Part shown: positions 31,572 through 44,155 of the stretch, in pieces
Numbering within the stretch: the first letter of the stretch is position 1
Layout of the letters: each line of letters starts with the position of its first letter
Source: Lepidodermella squamata
Lineage: Eukaryota > Gastrotricha
NCBI GenBank assembly: GCA_047495785.1
Contig: JBLDXI010000002.1
Coordinates: 1,798,001 to 1,862,000 of the forward strand
Length of the DNA: 64,000 bases
Direction of reading: 5' to 3'
Position numbers and translations under genes: made by a program
The notes under the pieces: model-generated
What the model was told of the DNA's origin: nothing
Seen by the model: the letters and a program-made list of their open reading frames with translations, nothing else
The model's database searches: none

Positions 31572-34500
31572 CTATGGAGTTTCCATTGGTGTAACGAAAG
31601 CCTGTCCCGCTTTGCTGTCGATGAAAATCTCATCACCTATTCATAGAAAAAATTACGATTATCAAAGCTCCACGGGATATTCAATACCTGTTTTCACGAT
31701 TTTGGTGGCATGCTTACACCCGATAACACAAGGTAAGCCGTATTCTCGTGCAACAACAGCTCCTACGAGGGACGAAGGTTGAAATGTGAGATGTTACACA
31801 TAAAATGTTCACCGTGGGACACAAGTCCACCGACTTCGGTGATAAGCCCAGATATGAGTGGGAAAAATGGAGTCCAGCCAACATCTGTGTAGGGAACAAC
31901 CATGATTTCTCCATTCTGTTAAGAGAAAGTCGAATTTTAATAGAAAGGCAAGTCATTTACAATCCAAACCTGGATAGTATTAGCCTCCGCTAGAGACGTA
32001 ACAACTCTTGCTTTCGCAGTAACAGTGCCCTGTCCAACTGGGGTACCTTTAAGAACAATTTTCGAGCTGGACTCCATAGGAGGAGAAGTTGCTGGGGAGC
32101 TGCCAATCTAACAGGCATGATTATTTCCATCGACACGTAACAGAAATATAAACAGGTCTCATACTGGTTTCGGATATCCGGGAAATATTTCCTCAAACTC
32201 CATAGCCGCGAATTTGGGCATCAGCTTTCTTCTCCGGATGGCCCTGTATAAAATTTCGTCAATTAATGGAAGCTACTGTTCACAGCCCATATAAACCTTG
32301 CAATAATACGAGGTGATCTACGGTGTACAAGGTGACCGATTTCGCGCTTTGACATGAAGTAAATTAAATCAGTGTCAGGCAGGTAACCCTTTAAATTAAT
32401 GATAGATGGAATAAATATCATGGGAATTTGGGATTACAATGTCCTTACCTTCTCAGCAAGAAGTCGAGACAGGTGCCCATAAGCTGACTTTTGAATGTCA
32501 GAGACCTTGATCATCAAGTTCTTTGACCATTCGCGACGGCCAACTGCGTTCCTAACTCTCGGCAGCAACCATTGCAAAATTTGCCTAAATTAGTGATGAG
32601 AAACAGTATTCGCCCCAATCGGATATATCTTACTTCTGAATTGCATTCAGCGGCGTTTCGAGTTTATCGATAGCTTCCTCTACAGTCAGTGATTGCTTAC
32701 TCAGATTCATGGCCGTCGTTGCACCAGCTCTTAGTATCGTTTGCAGGGCATCAACCAATTTTTCCGGCTCTTGCCGCCAAGACTTTTCTCTCAATTCGGG
32801 CTAAATTCACAAGAAGTCGTCAATTGTTTGCTACATTGAATGAGTTGGAACATGGCTGCAACGTAAGGGATCTAGTTCGACAGTATACTTCATTGGTTTT
32901 GGTAATCTAATTCTGGTAGCAACTACTTAAAAAAGTATCCTTTATCCCCGGTAATAGCATCGATATATTCTCAGATAAATAGGCAGTGCCCGGGTGATTT
33001 GAAGACAATTTCAACTCAAGCGTCGCAACTCATCCGATATTAAGGTTACTTTATTTGAAATTACCTCTTTGACACATCGATGGCCGTGCTTGTCGAGAAA
33101 AGCCGCAAACAATTCACCGGTTTTTCCTGATTTCTCGCGATCAGTTAGCCATTTAGCTGCGTCGTGGCGGCTCATTGACAAGAACAACTGACGCCTCTCC
33201 TCTGGTTCACTCAGCGAAGCAGCGAGGCCATGGAGAGTGGTCGGAATGTCGGCCGAAAACACATCGGTGCAAGTGGACAGCATCATGGCAACATCAGCGT
33301 AATGGGTCGTGGTCCATTCTTAAGGCACATCAGATAATGCAATTTTGATTTATTCTTTCGGCAAAAAGCTTAGAACTCACTGTCGCTATCAGCCTCCATC
33401 AACTTAAGCATGATAGAATTGCCAATTGTCGGCACTGATGATATGAAGATGTGGGCGTCATCAGTAACGATTGCGAGCGGTTCGGTTTCTTTGATTGCCG
33501 AATAGAGCTCCACGGGGTCGTTGATATTTACCAACGACTTATAGCCCATAATTATGGGTTCTAACTTTTCCATTCTTGCATAAGGACGTGATCTGTGCTG
33601 TTTGGAATATTAAAAATATTAAGGACATGCGCAATGTGAGCAAGTCACTAACAATCCATAGGACGATTGCAGAGAAGGTTCTGTACCAGTAATTGCCAGT
33701 ATCATTTAGTTCGAACAACCTATCGCAGGAAACATCTTCCAGCAGTTTGCCGAGCAAGGCAATATCTGCAGCTTTCTTCTCGACGTCATTGTTCATAACG
33801 GCAAGCAAATGCTAAAATAAGTTAAAGAATTTAAGCACGACAATGTAAGCGAGTGGAGTATAAACCAACCACGTAGCCGATGAAAGAATGCTGAAGCTTC
33901 ACACAAATTGATCGCGGAATCGGATACCTCCTCTTCGGCTTCGCAAACAGTCGCACGCATTCAAGCTTTTTTAAGAAGGCTTTCTTTCGAAGTTATCATT
34001 AGGGTATCTCAGCTCTTACCTCGAAACCTGTCGCTGAAGAGCTAGACCAATGCGAGGCTGTTAGTGGCGTCATGGCACCCGGCATGACTTCCCTGAAAAA
34101 TTTCCAATTCTTATCATTAGAATTTTAAGACATTTTGATATACTGGACGTTAGCTGTTGTCAGCCATTCTTGGTCTCCGGCTATCGGCGCGTCGAATTCT
34201 TGCAGCAGTTCCCACTCTTGCTCCATATCGGTTGTTGTAATCGGACGAGCTTGCAAGATGACAATCTTAGGCACCATCTCATGATTGCGACAAATAGCGA
34301 ATTCAATGTCTCGAGGCGAACCGAAAATCCGTTCAAGCTTCGTTCCGACGTCAACCAATCGCCTGATTTCTTCCTTGGTCAAACAACAGCGTACATCATC
34401 GTTGTCGTTTTCGTGATGAACAAGGCCCTTCTCAGTAACTTTCAGGGAGCTCTTCTTCTCGCCAAGGTTATCATAGCGAATTTGTAGTTCATCGCCAAGT

Positions 34501-36846
34501 TTAATGACGGTGATTGTGTCTATATCCACCGTTCCTGATACAACCGATTCCCCTATCCCATAGCTAGCGTTGATAACCACTCTTGAGGTCGACCCAGTAT
34601 CTGGATGGCGGGTGAATAGGACTCCAGCTACGTCAGCATGGGCAAGCTTCTGAACTAGGACAGCCATGGGCGAGTCTATTTTAGCACACATCTGACGCCG
34701 GTATTCAATAGCTCTGAACGCATAGTGAGATGCCCAGCATTTCTTTATCGATTCGATGATCTGTTCCTTGCCTGAAATTCCGAGAAAAGTCTCCATCTGG
34801 CCTGCCCCAGATGATTCAGCGCTGTCCTCGCCTACAGCTGACGACCTCACAGCGAGAAGCACTTTGTCATTATCGCCAAACATTTCATCAAAATGAGATG
34901 ATATTGCGTTGTAAACATCATCAACCAAGGGTTCGTCGCAAAAGCGTTTTGCCAACTCTTCACATGCCTCTTGCAAAGCCTTCTGAAGCTGCACGGTCAA
35001 CTTAGAGTCTTCAAACGAATTCGTCGTCAGAGCAGCTGCTGCTTTCCGAACTCTATCAACGCCAAGTCTTAGCTCTGGGCTTTTAGCTACTTGCCGGTTA
35101 TAAGCTTCGACTGATACCACAAAACCATTCGGAATTTCAAAATCATCATCTTCTCGTAAGGAGCTTATCAGGGCCGCTAACGGAGCCGCTTTCCCACCAG
35201 TAAACGAGCTGTAAATCATTAATAGGGGATAAAATAGAACTCAGAACTCTTCAACGACTCCTCACCTGTTAAAGCACGTTTCTTCGTCTAGCCTAACGCA
35301 GAGCGATAGGTCCTTGTCAACATGTTGAACATGCTTTCTCTCCGCGTCATCATCGAGCCAAGGCACAGCTGATGCTTTCGTACGGCTATCGGCGCTACGC
35401 CAGAACTCAATTTGGCCGTAGCCCACACAAGAATCATTCAACTGGAATTTCGCAACGTGACGTTGGAGAACTCCGATTTTATCCGGGGAAATAGCGCTCG
35501 AATGTAAAACATCAACTTGCAAATTGTAGATTTTTCCACCTAATATAAAATTAAGGTCACATTTAGTAGATCTGGAGTAAATACTCGCCAACTTATACCT
35601 GCGGAAAAACTGACGCTGTAACCTCGCGGCAGAGTTCCTTCGTCTGGGAAGTTGGCCAGATGCATATCTGACCAGCTTACGGCGTAGGTAAAAGCATTCG
35701 GATGGTGCAAGAAGCCTTCAATCGAATGCGACAACGTTCGTCCATGATTTGCAGTAAGAGAAAGGACAAGGCCGTTTTCAAAGCGAACTCTGTGGCTGAT
35801 TGACGTCTGGATTCTATCGAGTTGAGACGGGAAGCCAATCAACCGTTGCCTCGTTCCATGTAGATCAAGCTCAAGGGTTTCGGTCGTTTCTTCAAGAGCC
35901 GCATTGAAATCGGTGATTTCTACCCGGCCACGGATTTCAGAGAATTGGTCGAAGCGGTTGAAGTATCCAAGCTCTTCAGCCAACTTTTTCAGAAAGCCGT
36001 AAGACCACGGCTCAGCTGATATCGCTTCACTCAAAGCATCTTTGTTAAATAGCAGAAAATCATTCTCTGATCCAAATAAATGCAAAAGACAAACATGGAT
36101 GGAAATCGATGGTGTAATTCGCCGGGTCTGATAGTGACCGACACCAGAATCTGAGACTGACTTCCTTAACTTCCGCATCGCTAAGCGATTGCATTGGACC
36201 TGAGTAGATGACTCTGTAAGTGTACATTGGCAAAATGGTGTATATTCGAAGCCCATCAGCTGCGATCAAGTTGCTTGAATCGAAATCGTCTGAAGGTCCT
36301 GGGGTCTTGACATGTAAGCTAGTAATACGTCGATTGTGAAGATTACTTGTAACTTACTTCGTCGCACACATGCGCATCATGCGTAAAAACACGTCCATCA
36401 GTAAGCCTCAAGATCATATATAGATCAGCTTTCGATTTACTTTTTCTGGACAATCGTATAGACAGAGAATTTCCGAGTTTGTCGTTGCCGTAGAGAGCAA
36501 TCTGATTAGATTGGAAGTGAAGATATAAAATAATTTTTTACCGAATTTTCCGAATTAATACCGAATTTTCGCCTTCGGTTCGAAGGCTATCTGAGGACGT
36601 TTCTTGCTCCGGATCCTTTCTTCGGCGATAGCGTCTCAGCAAGCTGTAGACTGTCATAACTACGACCGCGATAACCCTTTTTGTCTGGTAAATTGGGCCA
36701 ACCCTCTGAGAGTACTTTCCCTTGAGTTTTGGATAGGCAGTTTTGTAGTCTTTGTAGATGTAATAAGCTGCGAAGACGATTGGAACAATCCAGGCTTTCG
36801 ATACGCCTAGATAGCTCAAAATAAGGAAAATTAGCCACAAAACCAT
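31572..36846 (-). CDS. Membrane-anchored PEP-synthase / rifampicin-phosphotransferase-like enzyme, copy 2
   Basis: A tandem duplicate of the gene at 25107-30682 with the same exon order and very high similarity. The probable start is ATG 36846. The N-terminal helices, the central [15 protein letters not shown] region, the ATP-grasp exon (34125-35210) and the C-terminal GGLVSHG / VTPMETP end are all present. ATP-grasp motifs are intact ([38 protein letters not shown]). Differences sit mainly in introns. In the intron after the basic block (RRYRRRKDPEQE), copy 2 has in-frame stops, while copy 1 has a 60-base stop-free version. The last residue is Pro instead of Ala. No disabling change was found in the exons checked, so both copies look functional. 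Not every small exon was resolved. Confidence 0.8.
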
Positions 36847-37408
36847 TTCGACAAAGAAAAGAGAAGTCGCAGAATGACCCAAAATTTTATCAATTCACGT
36901 AAGACATAAGGCGCTTTATCAACCTGTTATTTCAACCTGTTCAAATTGCCCTCAGATAGCGGAACAAGATAGATAAAAGTAAACAAAGCCATTTTTATAG
37001 TTTATTATTATAATGCTATGAAAGACCAATGAAGCAGTGGAATAGGGCACGTCGTGGCTTCACAAGCCTCTCTTCTTCGGGGAAATCATTCTCATACAAA
37101 AAGCACCGGCATGCTCGATCATCGGGAGATTCGGCGATTAATTCGTCTCATAAAAACCATGCTGCAGAAACCATGATTGACAAAGTTATATGGTAATTTC
37201 GAGGCTTGAAAGAATTTGCTTTCGAGTCGACGGTCTGGCAAGAATTCTGAATACGAGCATCCCTGTACGGTGCTAGGGTTATAGGGAAGTCGCATATTGC
37301 TTGTTGTTTTTTCGTTGCCAGATACGATAGTGCCAATGGTTGAAAAAATTTAACCCTGCGAAGTTAGAGGCGCTTACACAGTTTCTATGATTAAAAATTC
37401 ATCATTTT
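36847..37408. other. Spacer upstream of PEP-synthase-like copy 2
   Basis: No exon is supported. The open frame at 37148-37336 on the minus strand has no splice or domain support. The region holds the probable promoter of copy 2 and the 3' untranslated part of the gene ending at 37409. Confidence 0.4.
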
Positions 37409-38131
37409 TTACGCAGTCAGTTGAGCAGAGCTTGTACAGGATTGAAAAATTTTGATGAGGGCTGCCTGTGAGGAAATAATGTTCGGAAATGCGTCAACTT
37501 CAGGTTCTTTTGCTACTTACAAGTTTGGCGAATCCTTCAGAGCAAGTTTTCGGCCTTATATTGACGCATTTTCGCGCCTGCGCTGCAGCGTCCGATCTCC
37601 ATGCTTCCCGCAAACAATCTGATGCTCGCCTCAAATCTCGAATAAGGGCGGCGTTGCATATGGTGGACATTAGACCCAGAACTGCATTGATAGAGTCCAT
37701 GTCTGCCCCGATTTTGTTCAAAATCGGGAATTTGGCTAGGTCGTCGTTGTTCAAACACTTCCAGCTGTTGTCGAGGCCGTAGATCCCCTTCAAACACTGC
37801 ATAACATCGCGGAACGATGCGCAGCGGTCGTCGTAACTTTCGTCGATCCACTGCTTTGTTTCTTCGATACTGGCTTTATCAAAAATTACTGATGGAGTTG
37901 TGTTGCCAAATCTAACAAATAAAACGTAGGTAATACTGAATGTAAGCCAGTCATGCCGTACCTGTACAATCCACCCCAGTCAACTAGGGTAAAGCTGGGT
38001 AAACACGCCAGGGCGTCTGTAGCTTGTGCTTGGCATACGTCAGCAGCGGTGAGTTTTTCAACTAATACCATAAGCAGTACCATGAATATGTTGATAATTT
38101 GTTTTTGAATGTGAGCGATCGATTTTCGCAT
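37409..38131 (-). CDS. Small secreted cysteine-containing protein, paralogue A
   Basis: Three exons, 38131-37962, 37911-37521 and 37465-37409, join in phase to 205 residues. A leader (IINIFMVLLMVLVEKLTAA) indicates secretion. The mature part has spaced single cysteines and amphipathic helices: VCQAQATDALACLPSF, DRCASFRDVMQCLKGI, KCLNNDDLAKF, TICNAAL, DCLREAW, KCVNIRPKTCSEGF. This helix-and-cysteine layout resembles invertebrate secreted helical domains of the DUF19 / T20D4.11 type, but that match is tentative. The first exon ends at the same phase and motif position (WxxLY) as the larger gene at 38797-41048, so the two are related. Function unknown. Confidence 0.65.
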
Positions 38132-38796
38132 ATCGTTTTATCACTGGGCAGCTTTCTCTCCCGAAGGTGTGTCGAGAAAGATGCCCTAGAAGGCAAATAT
38201 AGAAATCTACGCAATGTTTGTCGCCCTGTATGGAGAAACGTTCAAAGCTCTTGGATTAACATGCGTCACGCAATTGTCAAGTCGTGTCGGCTTAACATAT
38301 ACACATGGCGTAAGAAAAAATCTCAAGCACCCGCACTCAAACAATACTGCACATCCACGGCAACCTCAGGGTATACAGGCTTGTATGGAAATAATAACGA
38401 AAATAGTGAAAACAATGACGGCATTGTTTTAGCCAAACTGAACTCGGTTGAAAACCTGAAAACAAACAGTTCACGCGAATAGGTTCAATTCGAATAGTGC
38501 ATGAATCAGGAAACGAAGATTCTATTGTTAATTTTGTATTTTTTTCTATAACAGGCTCTTTTGAAACTTGATTTTGGTTCGAGATGCTCGTTTTTGCCAG
38601 TTAGAACTGGCCTCTGCTCAGACCCGTAGACGTGTATTCTTTGTTACTTGTGAGAAGAGACAATATATGTAGGCTCATGCACGTTTTTTTGGCATCCATG
38701 AGTGCACACCCCCTGGTAATCATTATTACATCTTCAGTGCAATTTATTTGCTGCAAGCCTAGCTGAAGTAAAAGAATCCTCGGCGTTAGATGACGC
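38132..38796. other. Spacer between paralogues A and B
   Basis: A 127-codon plus-strand open frame (38099-38482) overlaps the start of paralogue A and has no signal peptide or domain, so I treat it as chance. The rest is unremarkable and should hold the promoter of paralogue A. Confidence 0.4.
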
Positions 38797-41048
38797 CTAT
38801 TTGTCGAGACCTGTTAATGCGTCCAGAGAGCCATCGAGTAGCAAACGTGAAAAGTAGCTAACATCGCATGACTCAGCCATTCTGCCATTCACAGCGAGCG
38901 GTTGTAGCACCTTGGCGATATTCAAAGAGTTCTCAGTTGGCTGTTTGCGCAGCATTGCGTTGACAATGTCTTCCACATTTTCAAGGGCTGAATCTTCGTT
39001 AGGATCTGCCAGTGATGCGATAGTTTCTAGATCTAGGGATTGCGACTTGCTGCGCCCACTACAGTCGAGTGCTGATAACGAACTGGCGCCCCTTTCATAG
39101 CCGTAATGCATTGTTGGAGACATCCATAACACGCTTCGGAGCATGAGAAACCTTTTGAGAGAAAAAGAGCAAATATTTTAAGGAGGACTCTACAAATGCG
39201 TTTCATCAAGCAAATTTCTCACGCAGTTTTAGCAGCTGGAACTCCACAACGGGCACCAATCCAAAATGTCACAGCTCCCTTCAAAAATTGAACAAGCTTA
39301 TGAATTCATAAATTGTAATCCAGTGTTACCAAGTAAGATTGAAGGCCTTGACACGTGAAGTTGTAACAACCAGTTTGCAGGGCCGAATCTATGGCCTTGA
39401 GTTGCTGCCTCAGTTTTATCGCAACTAAATCCCCAGCTTTCTCCATAACCGGAGCGAAACAGGTGTGATGCCTGTTGAAGGCGGCATCGAGGCCGGTCGT
39501 GCACAAATCAGCCAGGGCGTCCATGCGATAGCGAAACATGACCGGGTCATCCCACGCCGAGTCGAAAAACTTCTTCCCAGCCAGCAGGAAATACTGCCGT
39601 TTCACCAACTCGTCATCGTCAACTAGATGCCACCAACGGCGATTCGCTTCAGTTTTAACCGTGCATTCTTGGACCTGGCGGAAGTTGGCACAGTTCTCCG
39701 ATACTTCCTCCAACCATTCGTTAAGCTTCAACTTTGACCAGGTCAGTAGCAGAAACGCAGGTTTCGCCGTGTTTTGGAGCCATAAGAAACGAGCCCAGTC
39801 AACTTGTTGGTACAAATGCATGCATTGGTAATTCCGAACTACGCAGGAATCTTTGTTTGGGGTGACTAACAGAGCGGCTACCGGTGGGTATTTCGACGGC
39901 TCACGAAGGAAGGGAGTGTTGTCCTCTAATGTTAAGACTTGGTAACCAGGTGGTCCCAATGGCACAGCCGTGGGATTCAGGTCTCTTATCCGATTTATCA
40001 GGCTATCGAGGTAATAAGCTTGCGAAGACCGGTTCGAGGTGCAAAACAGGTCTGACTCGCCAAGCTCAGATAAAAGTTGCATTCGGGCAATGTTAGAAAG
40101 AAGTCGAACCCTGAAAGTAAAAATTTAGCCTGCAGAAACTGTTTTTAACTTAGAAACTCACGCTGCTTTTCCAGCTGTAGGTCCACAGGATGTACCCAGC
40201 CAATAGCCAAAAGAATTCTATCAAAAATGATGAAATTTCAATCTGAATTTGAAGGGCTTCAAGTTACCAGGAAGAAAAGATGAGAATAGCAATCAGCCAC
40301 GAAGCACCCAGTCTCAAGAGCCGCATAAAAGTGGTCGATTTTCATGCGATAGTCGACCGAAACAGTGCCTGTATCGTTGACGATTGTCTTCCGCATACAT
40401 TCAGCATTCAGCCGAAATTCTGACATGTTCATCGAGCAAATGTCGGTTAGCAGTTCCAGGTAAAGCCGAGCATCGCCGATAACTGGCACCAGAGGAGCTC
40501 CGATTTGTAACGGGTTCATAACACCAGCTCCGTCGTCAGGCAACGTTTGGCTCATCAATTTATTACGACGAATGTTGGTGAACCATGATTGGTCAATATA
40601 TCTAGATGTAAAGTATAGGATAACATTAAGGCGATTTCGGCGGGTTAATCCAGACCTGAATAAGATGTCGTCATTGTAACAACGCCACCACCTCGCTTGA
40701 CTGCCCGAAGAGATCATGCATTTTGCTACGGCGTTGAAAGGCTGGCAAGTTTTAGTGAGTTGGACCCGCCAGGCTGTTTGAAGGTCCCATCGCCAGGTGA
40801 GCACTGCCGACATCGGCAGCCATGTGTCATCGAAAATTCTAGAAAATTCAAATGAATCCGGTTTATTTCAGCGTTTTTCTCCAATTTTTGACAAACGCGT
40901 ATAGATCTTCCCATGTGACGTTTTTGTAACCTATTAAGCACAGCAGCGATTCGTTCGGCGGTGGGCATTTTGTTGATTGTGCGGTGACTAGCTCAGTTAA
41001 TACTAATATCAGCGACAAAATAGTAGTTGCAATAGCACTGAATTTCAT
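38797..41048 (-). CDS. Secreted cysteine-containing protein with duplicated exon module, paralogue B
   Basis: Six exons, 41048-40897, 40838-40268, 40217-40162, 40110-39330, 39278-39223 and 39151-38797, join in phase to about 656 residues. A signal peptide (TILSLILVLTELVTAQ) is followed by CPPPNESLLCLIGYKN, matching the start of paralogue A. Two modules follow. In each, a long exon (571 and 781 bases) with spaced cysteines and a conserved end (ETGCFVADCYSHLFFL; QTGCYNFTCQGLQSYL) leads to a 56-base exon (GYWLGTSCGPTAGKAA; FWIGARCGVPAAKTA). The identical small-exon length, phases and sequence show internal duplication. The product is rich in Trp, Arg and Cys and lacks a membrane anchor. Family tentative, function unknown. 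Confidence 0.7.
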
Positions 41049-42486
41049 CTTTTTGGATCCACCTGAAATTTGCCGGTCTGAAAAACGGCAGTTGAATAAA
41101 CCTTGCGGTTACACATGGCGAAACATGCTGTTGCTTTTCTTTGTTTGCCATCCTCAAGAAAAACAATTATGCATATTTTCACGCTGGTTTTTTTTATTGT
41201 TGTTGATGTCTTGCGCGGCTGAAAACAAAACAGAGCAACAAGAACGGTGGTTGATATGAAATAAGAACAAGAGGACGTGCCTCAATCGCATTTTATTCAC
41301 CAAAAGGAATCCCGCACGTACAAATTACATCTCAGAGGTCGAGATTATCTCGTTTTTTTTCAAAATTGAAATGATGAATCCAAACAAGCAAACATCAGCA
41401 AACATACTTATGCGCATATTATATGAAATCGTGTTTCTGCTGTTATGTCGCAAAAGTTGAAAAGCTGCTGTTTTGTCGCGTTTCCTGCTTTGGGTAAAAT
41501 GGATAGGTCTGACACTATTTGATTTGTCAGAACGTCATAACAAAACCCAAAACAGCAATTGCGACAAAACAGCAACTTTTTCAACTTTTGCGACATAACA
41601 GCAGTAACACTACATTGTAAGTTTTCGCTATTTTTTTGCAAGATAAAAATTACCTGTTTTGTCACATTCGCTGTTCTGCGAAGTTGCTGTTTTGTCGCAT
41701 TACCCAAATGATTAAACTCAATTTCTTCATAAAAAAAATCGAAGTTTTATATCCAAAACATTGAATAAAAATGAAAAAAATTGAAAAAAATGAATCATGC
41801 GTTCAATGAGATAAATTAACTGCGCTATTGCCAAAATATGGGAAATGCTCATAAAAAAACAAAAAATGATTAATATTAGGAATATAATTTATTACAAAAA
41901 CGAAAGAAATCAGCCTAAAAATACCGGCGAATTTTTAAATTGTGAAATATAATTCGAAAACGTTGGAGGTTCTCTGCGCCCATGCTCTATCGAGTAAACA
42001 CCGCCGTTCAACAACCTATCATTGTGATCTAGAGGCGAGACACCCTGGTAATCCCCACGGTGATATCTCGCCACAACAGCATAGCATCTTGTGCGATGCG
42101 ATGCGCTAAACCTCGCATTAGGACCGCGTGCGCGCGCATCACGCGACAAAGTATACAGATAGATGGCATATCGAGATAAGGTGCAAATCGAACGCGAGCA
42201 TCGAACGCGCCTTCAATTTGCTAAATTAAAAGGTCGAAAGCGCGAGCGAGCAGGGGCGCCGCGCAGGGATTTGTCGCGTTTAATACCTTCAGTGCCAGCG
42301 CGCGCGCGCTCGCTCGCCCGCTTCGGGTTGCGCCGCGCCGCCGACCGGATTATCATCGATCGAACATACAACACACGCGCGCATCTTAGCATGCTGACAC
42401 CGGATATAACATCAGCAGTGGCGAGAAGACGAAATCTATCGTCGTAAACGCACCCTGCGATTTACTTCTTGTTATAACTTTCCGCC
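41049..42486. other. Divergent spacer with a MITE copy, upstream of Lim3
   Basis: It separates paralogue B (-) from Lim3 (+). It contains the repeat at 41424-41704. The last 400 bases (42090-42480) are CG-rich (GCGCGCGCGCTCGCTCGCCC-like near 42300), as expected for a developmental gene promoter. The open frames in that part show no domain. Confidence 0.5.
41424..41704. repeat. MITE family A, copy 2 (compound)
   Basis: The segment 41526-41704 is a complete element. It starts GTCAGAACGTCATAAC, has internal GCGACAAAACAGCAA units and ends TTGTCGCATTACC. Bases 41424-41490 match the right half of another copy (TTTCTGCTGTTATGTCGCAA), so this is a compound or nested insertion. It shares units with the copies at 14413 and 54791. 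Confidence 0.65.
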
Positions 42487-44155
42487 ATGTCGTCCGAGTT
42501 GGAACAGCAACAACAACCGCCTGCTGTTGAAGCGCCGCAACAGCCGACGAGCGTCATCGTCGACGCGGCTACCATGGTGATGATGTACGAGCACCAGCAG
42601 AATGTCGACGTTGTCGAGTCGCATCAAACGTGGCATGGCCTCACGCCGTTGGACGATGTTGACGCCGCGTCGAAAATGATGGGCGGCAGCGGCTCGGCGT
42701 TTGAACACCTTGGCGCCGACCGTTCGTCAACAGCTATTGACAGCGCGTCCTTACCGACTTGCTGCTACTGCGGTAAGGCGATAGCTGATGAGTATATTTT
42801 ACGTGTTTGCGGCCTGCCTTGGCATGCCAACTGTCTGCGATGCGCTGATTGCGGCGAACAACTTCACGAGCGGTGTTTCGTCCTATCACCCGTGCCTGAT
42901 TCGAACGAAATGCCGCCGAATATTTTACCGCCGCTACTCTGCAGGAGAGATTACATGAAGTAAGCTTGTTAATTAAAATCAAAATTTTCTAAAAATTCGA
43001 TTTTTTTCAAGGAGGTCATCTTCATGCTGCCCGAGATGCAATCAAGTATTAGGAGAGGGTGATATGGTTAGGAAAGCGCAAGATTTCACGTTTCATGTAA
43101 TTTGCGAATATTTCTTCGCCAATTTTTGTTAACGATTTCTGGTTTTTCTCAGGCTCATTGCTTCGCTTGTGTCGCCTGTCAAAGAGAACTAATGACAGGT
43201 CAACTGTTCTACGTACTCAATGACTCAACTCTGCTGTGCAAATTTCACTTTGAAACTGCTAAGGAAAGGCGTAAGTTGGAAATTGCAGGCCTTAACTTTA
43301 CGAGAACCGAATTCGGATAAAAATACTTTTTCAAAATTTCTGAGAAATTTTTAAAAAATCCGAAAAAATTACTATAAAATTATGCTCGATTTTCTGTGAA
43401 ATCGTGATTGAAATTATTAAGTTTCGTAATTTTGTACCGCTAAAAAAATCCAGGAAAATTCAGAAAAATATGGACAGTTAATTTTCCACCTTAAATGTCT
43501 TAAAATTTATTAAACAATTATTTATTATTTTATTTTCCAGAAAATCGAATATTAGCTGAAGGAGCTGCGTTAGCGGCGAATTCTCCAAGCGAAGCAGCGG
43601 CATTTTTCAGTCAGTTGAACAGCCAATGTAGCGGCGGAGGTTGGGGCGAGGCCGCTCTGCAACTCCTCCGCGGCCCTATCGGTCTCGGCCTTTGTGGCGG
43701 TGGGTTAGGCGGCAGTGGTTCAGTCAATGGACCTGATGGCCCGAAACGGCCTCGAACCACCATAAATTCGCTACAACTCGAACTGTTACGACGGGCCTAT
43801 GAAACTAGTTCGAAACCGCCGAGACATGTTCGTGAGCAGTTATCACAAGAAACAGGGCTTGACATGCGAGTGGTTCAAGTCTGGTTTCAAAACAAGTAAA
43901 ATTTCAAAGAAATTCTGAATATATTTAAATTAAGGCGGATTATTTTTTAGACGCGCTAAAGAGAAGAGAATGCGAAAAGATCCGTCGTCATCAGCTGGTG
44001 GCCATTCGGCTTCGCTGTTCGGTCACGGCAACGGCGATGGTTCGTCGAATTCGTCGGCGAATTTCGGCCGGCGTCGCCGCGGCCACGACGACTCGGACTC
44101 GGACGACTCGATGACATTTGACGACGACGCGCCTGATGACTACGTTGATGATTGA
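42487..44155 (+). CDS. Lim3: LIM-homeodomain transcription factor Lim3 (Lhx3/4 class)
   Basis: Five exons, 42487-42959, 43012-43096, 43153-43270, 43541-43895 and 43951-44155, give about 411 residues. LIM1 (CCYC, WHANC, CADC, CRRD) and LIM2 (CPRC, HAHC, CVAC, CKFH) keep all zinc ligands. LIM2 carries the Lhx3/4 wording RKAQDF, FACVAC and ETAKER. The homeodomain includes [27 protein letters not shown] and WFQNKRAKEKR. This is nearly identical to Lhx3/4 across helix 3, with Lys in place of the usual Arg after WFQN. An intron splits the codon at that Lys, within helix 3. The nuclear product should bind AT-rich DNA and specify motor neurons and interneurons, as in flies and vertebrates. The C-terminal tail is short and very acidic ([11 protein letters not shown]). 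LIM1 has an insertion of about ten residues. Confidence 0.93.

Noticed and set aside
38099-38482. 127-codon plus-strand open frame
   Set aside because: It overlaps the start of a well-supported minus-strand gene, with no signal peptide, domain or splice support.
42163-42447. 94-codon open frame upstream of Lim3
   Set aside because: Arg-rich because of CG-rich promoter sequence; no domain, so treated as leader or promoter DNA.
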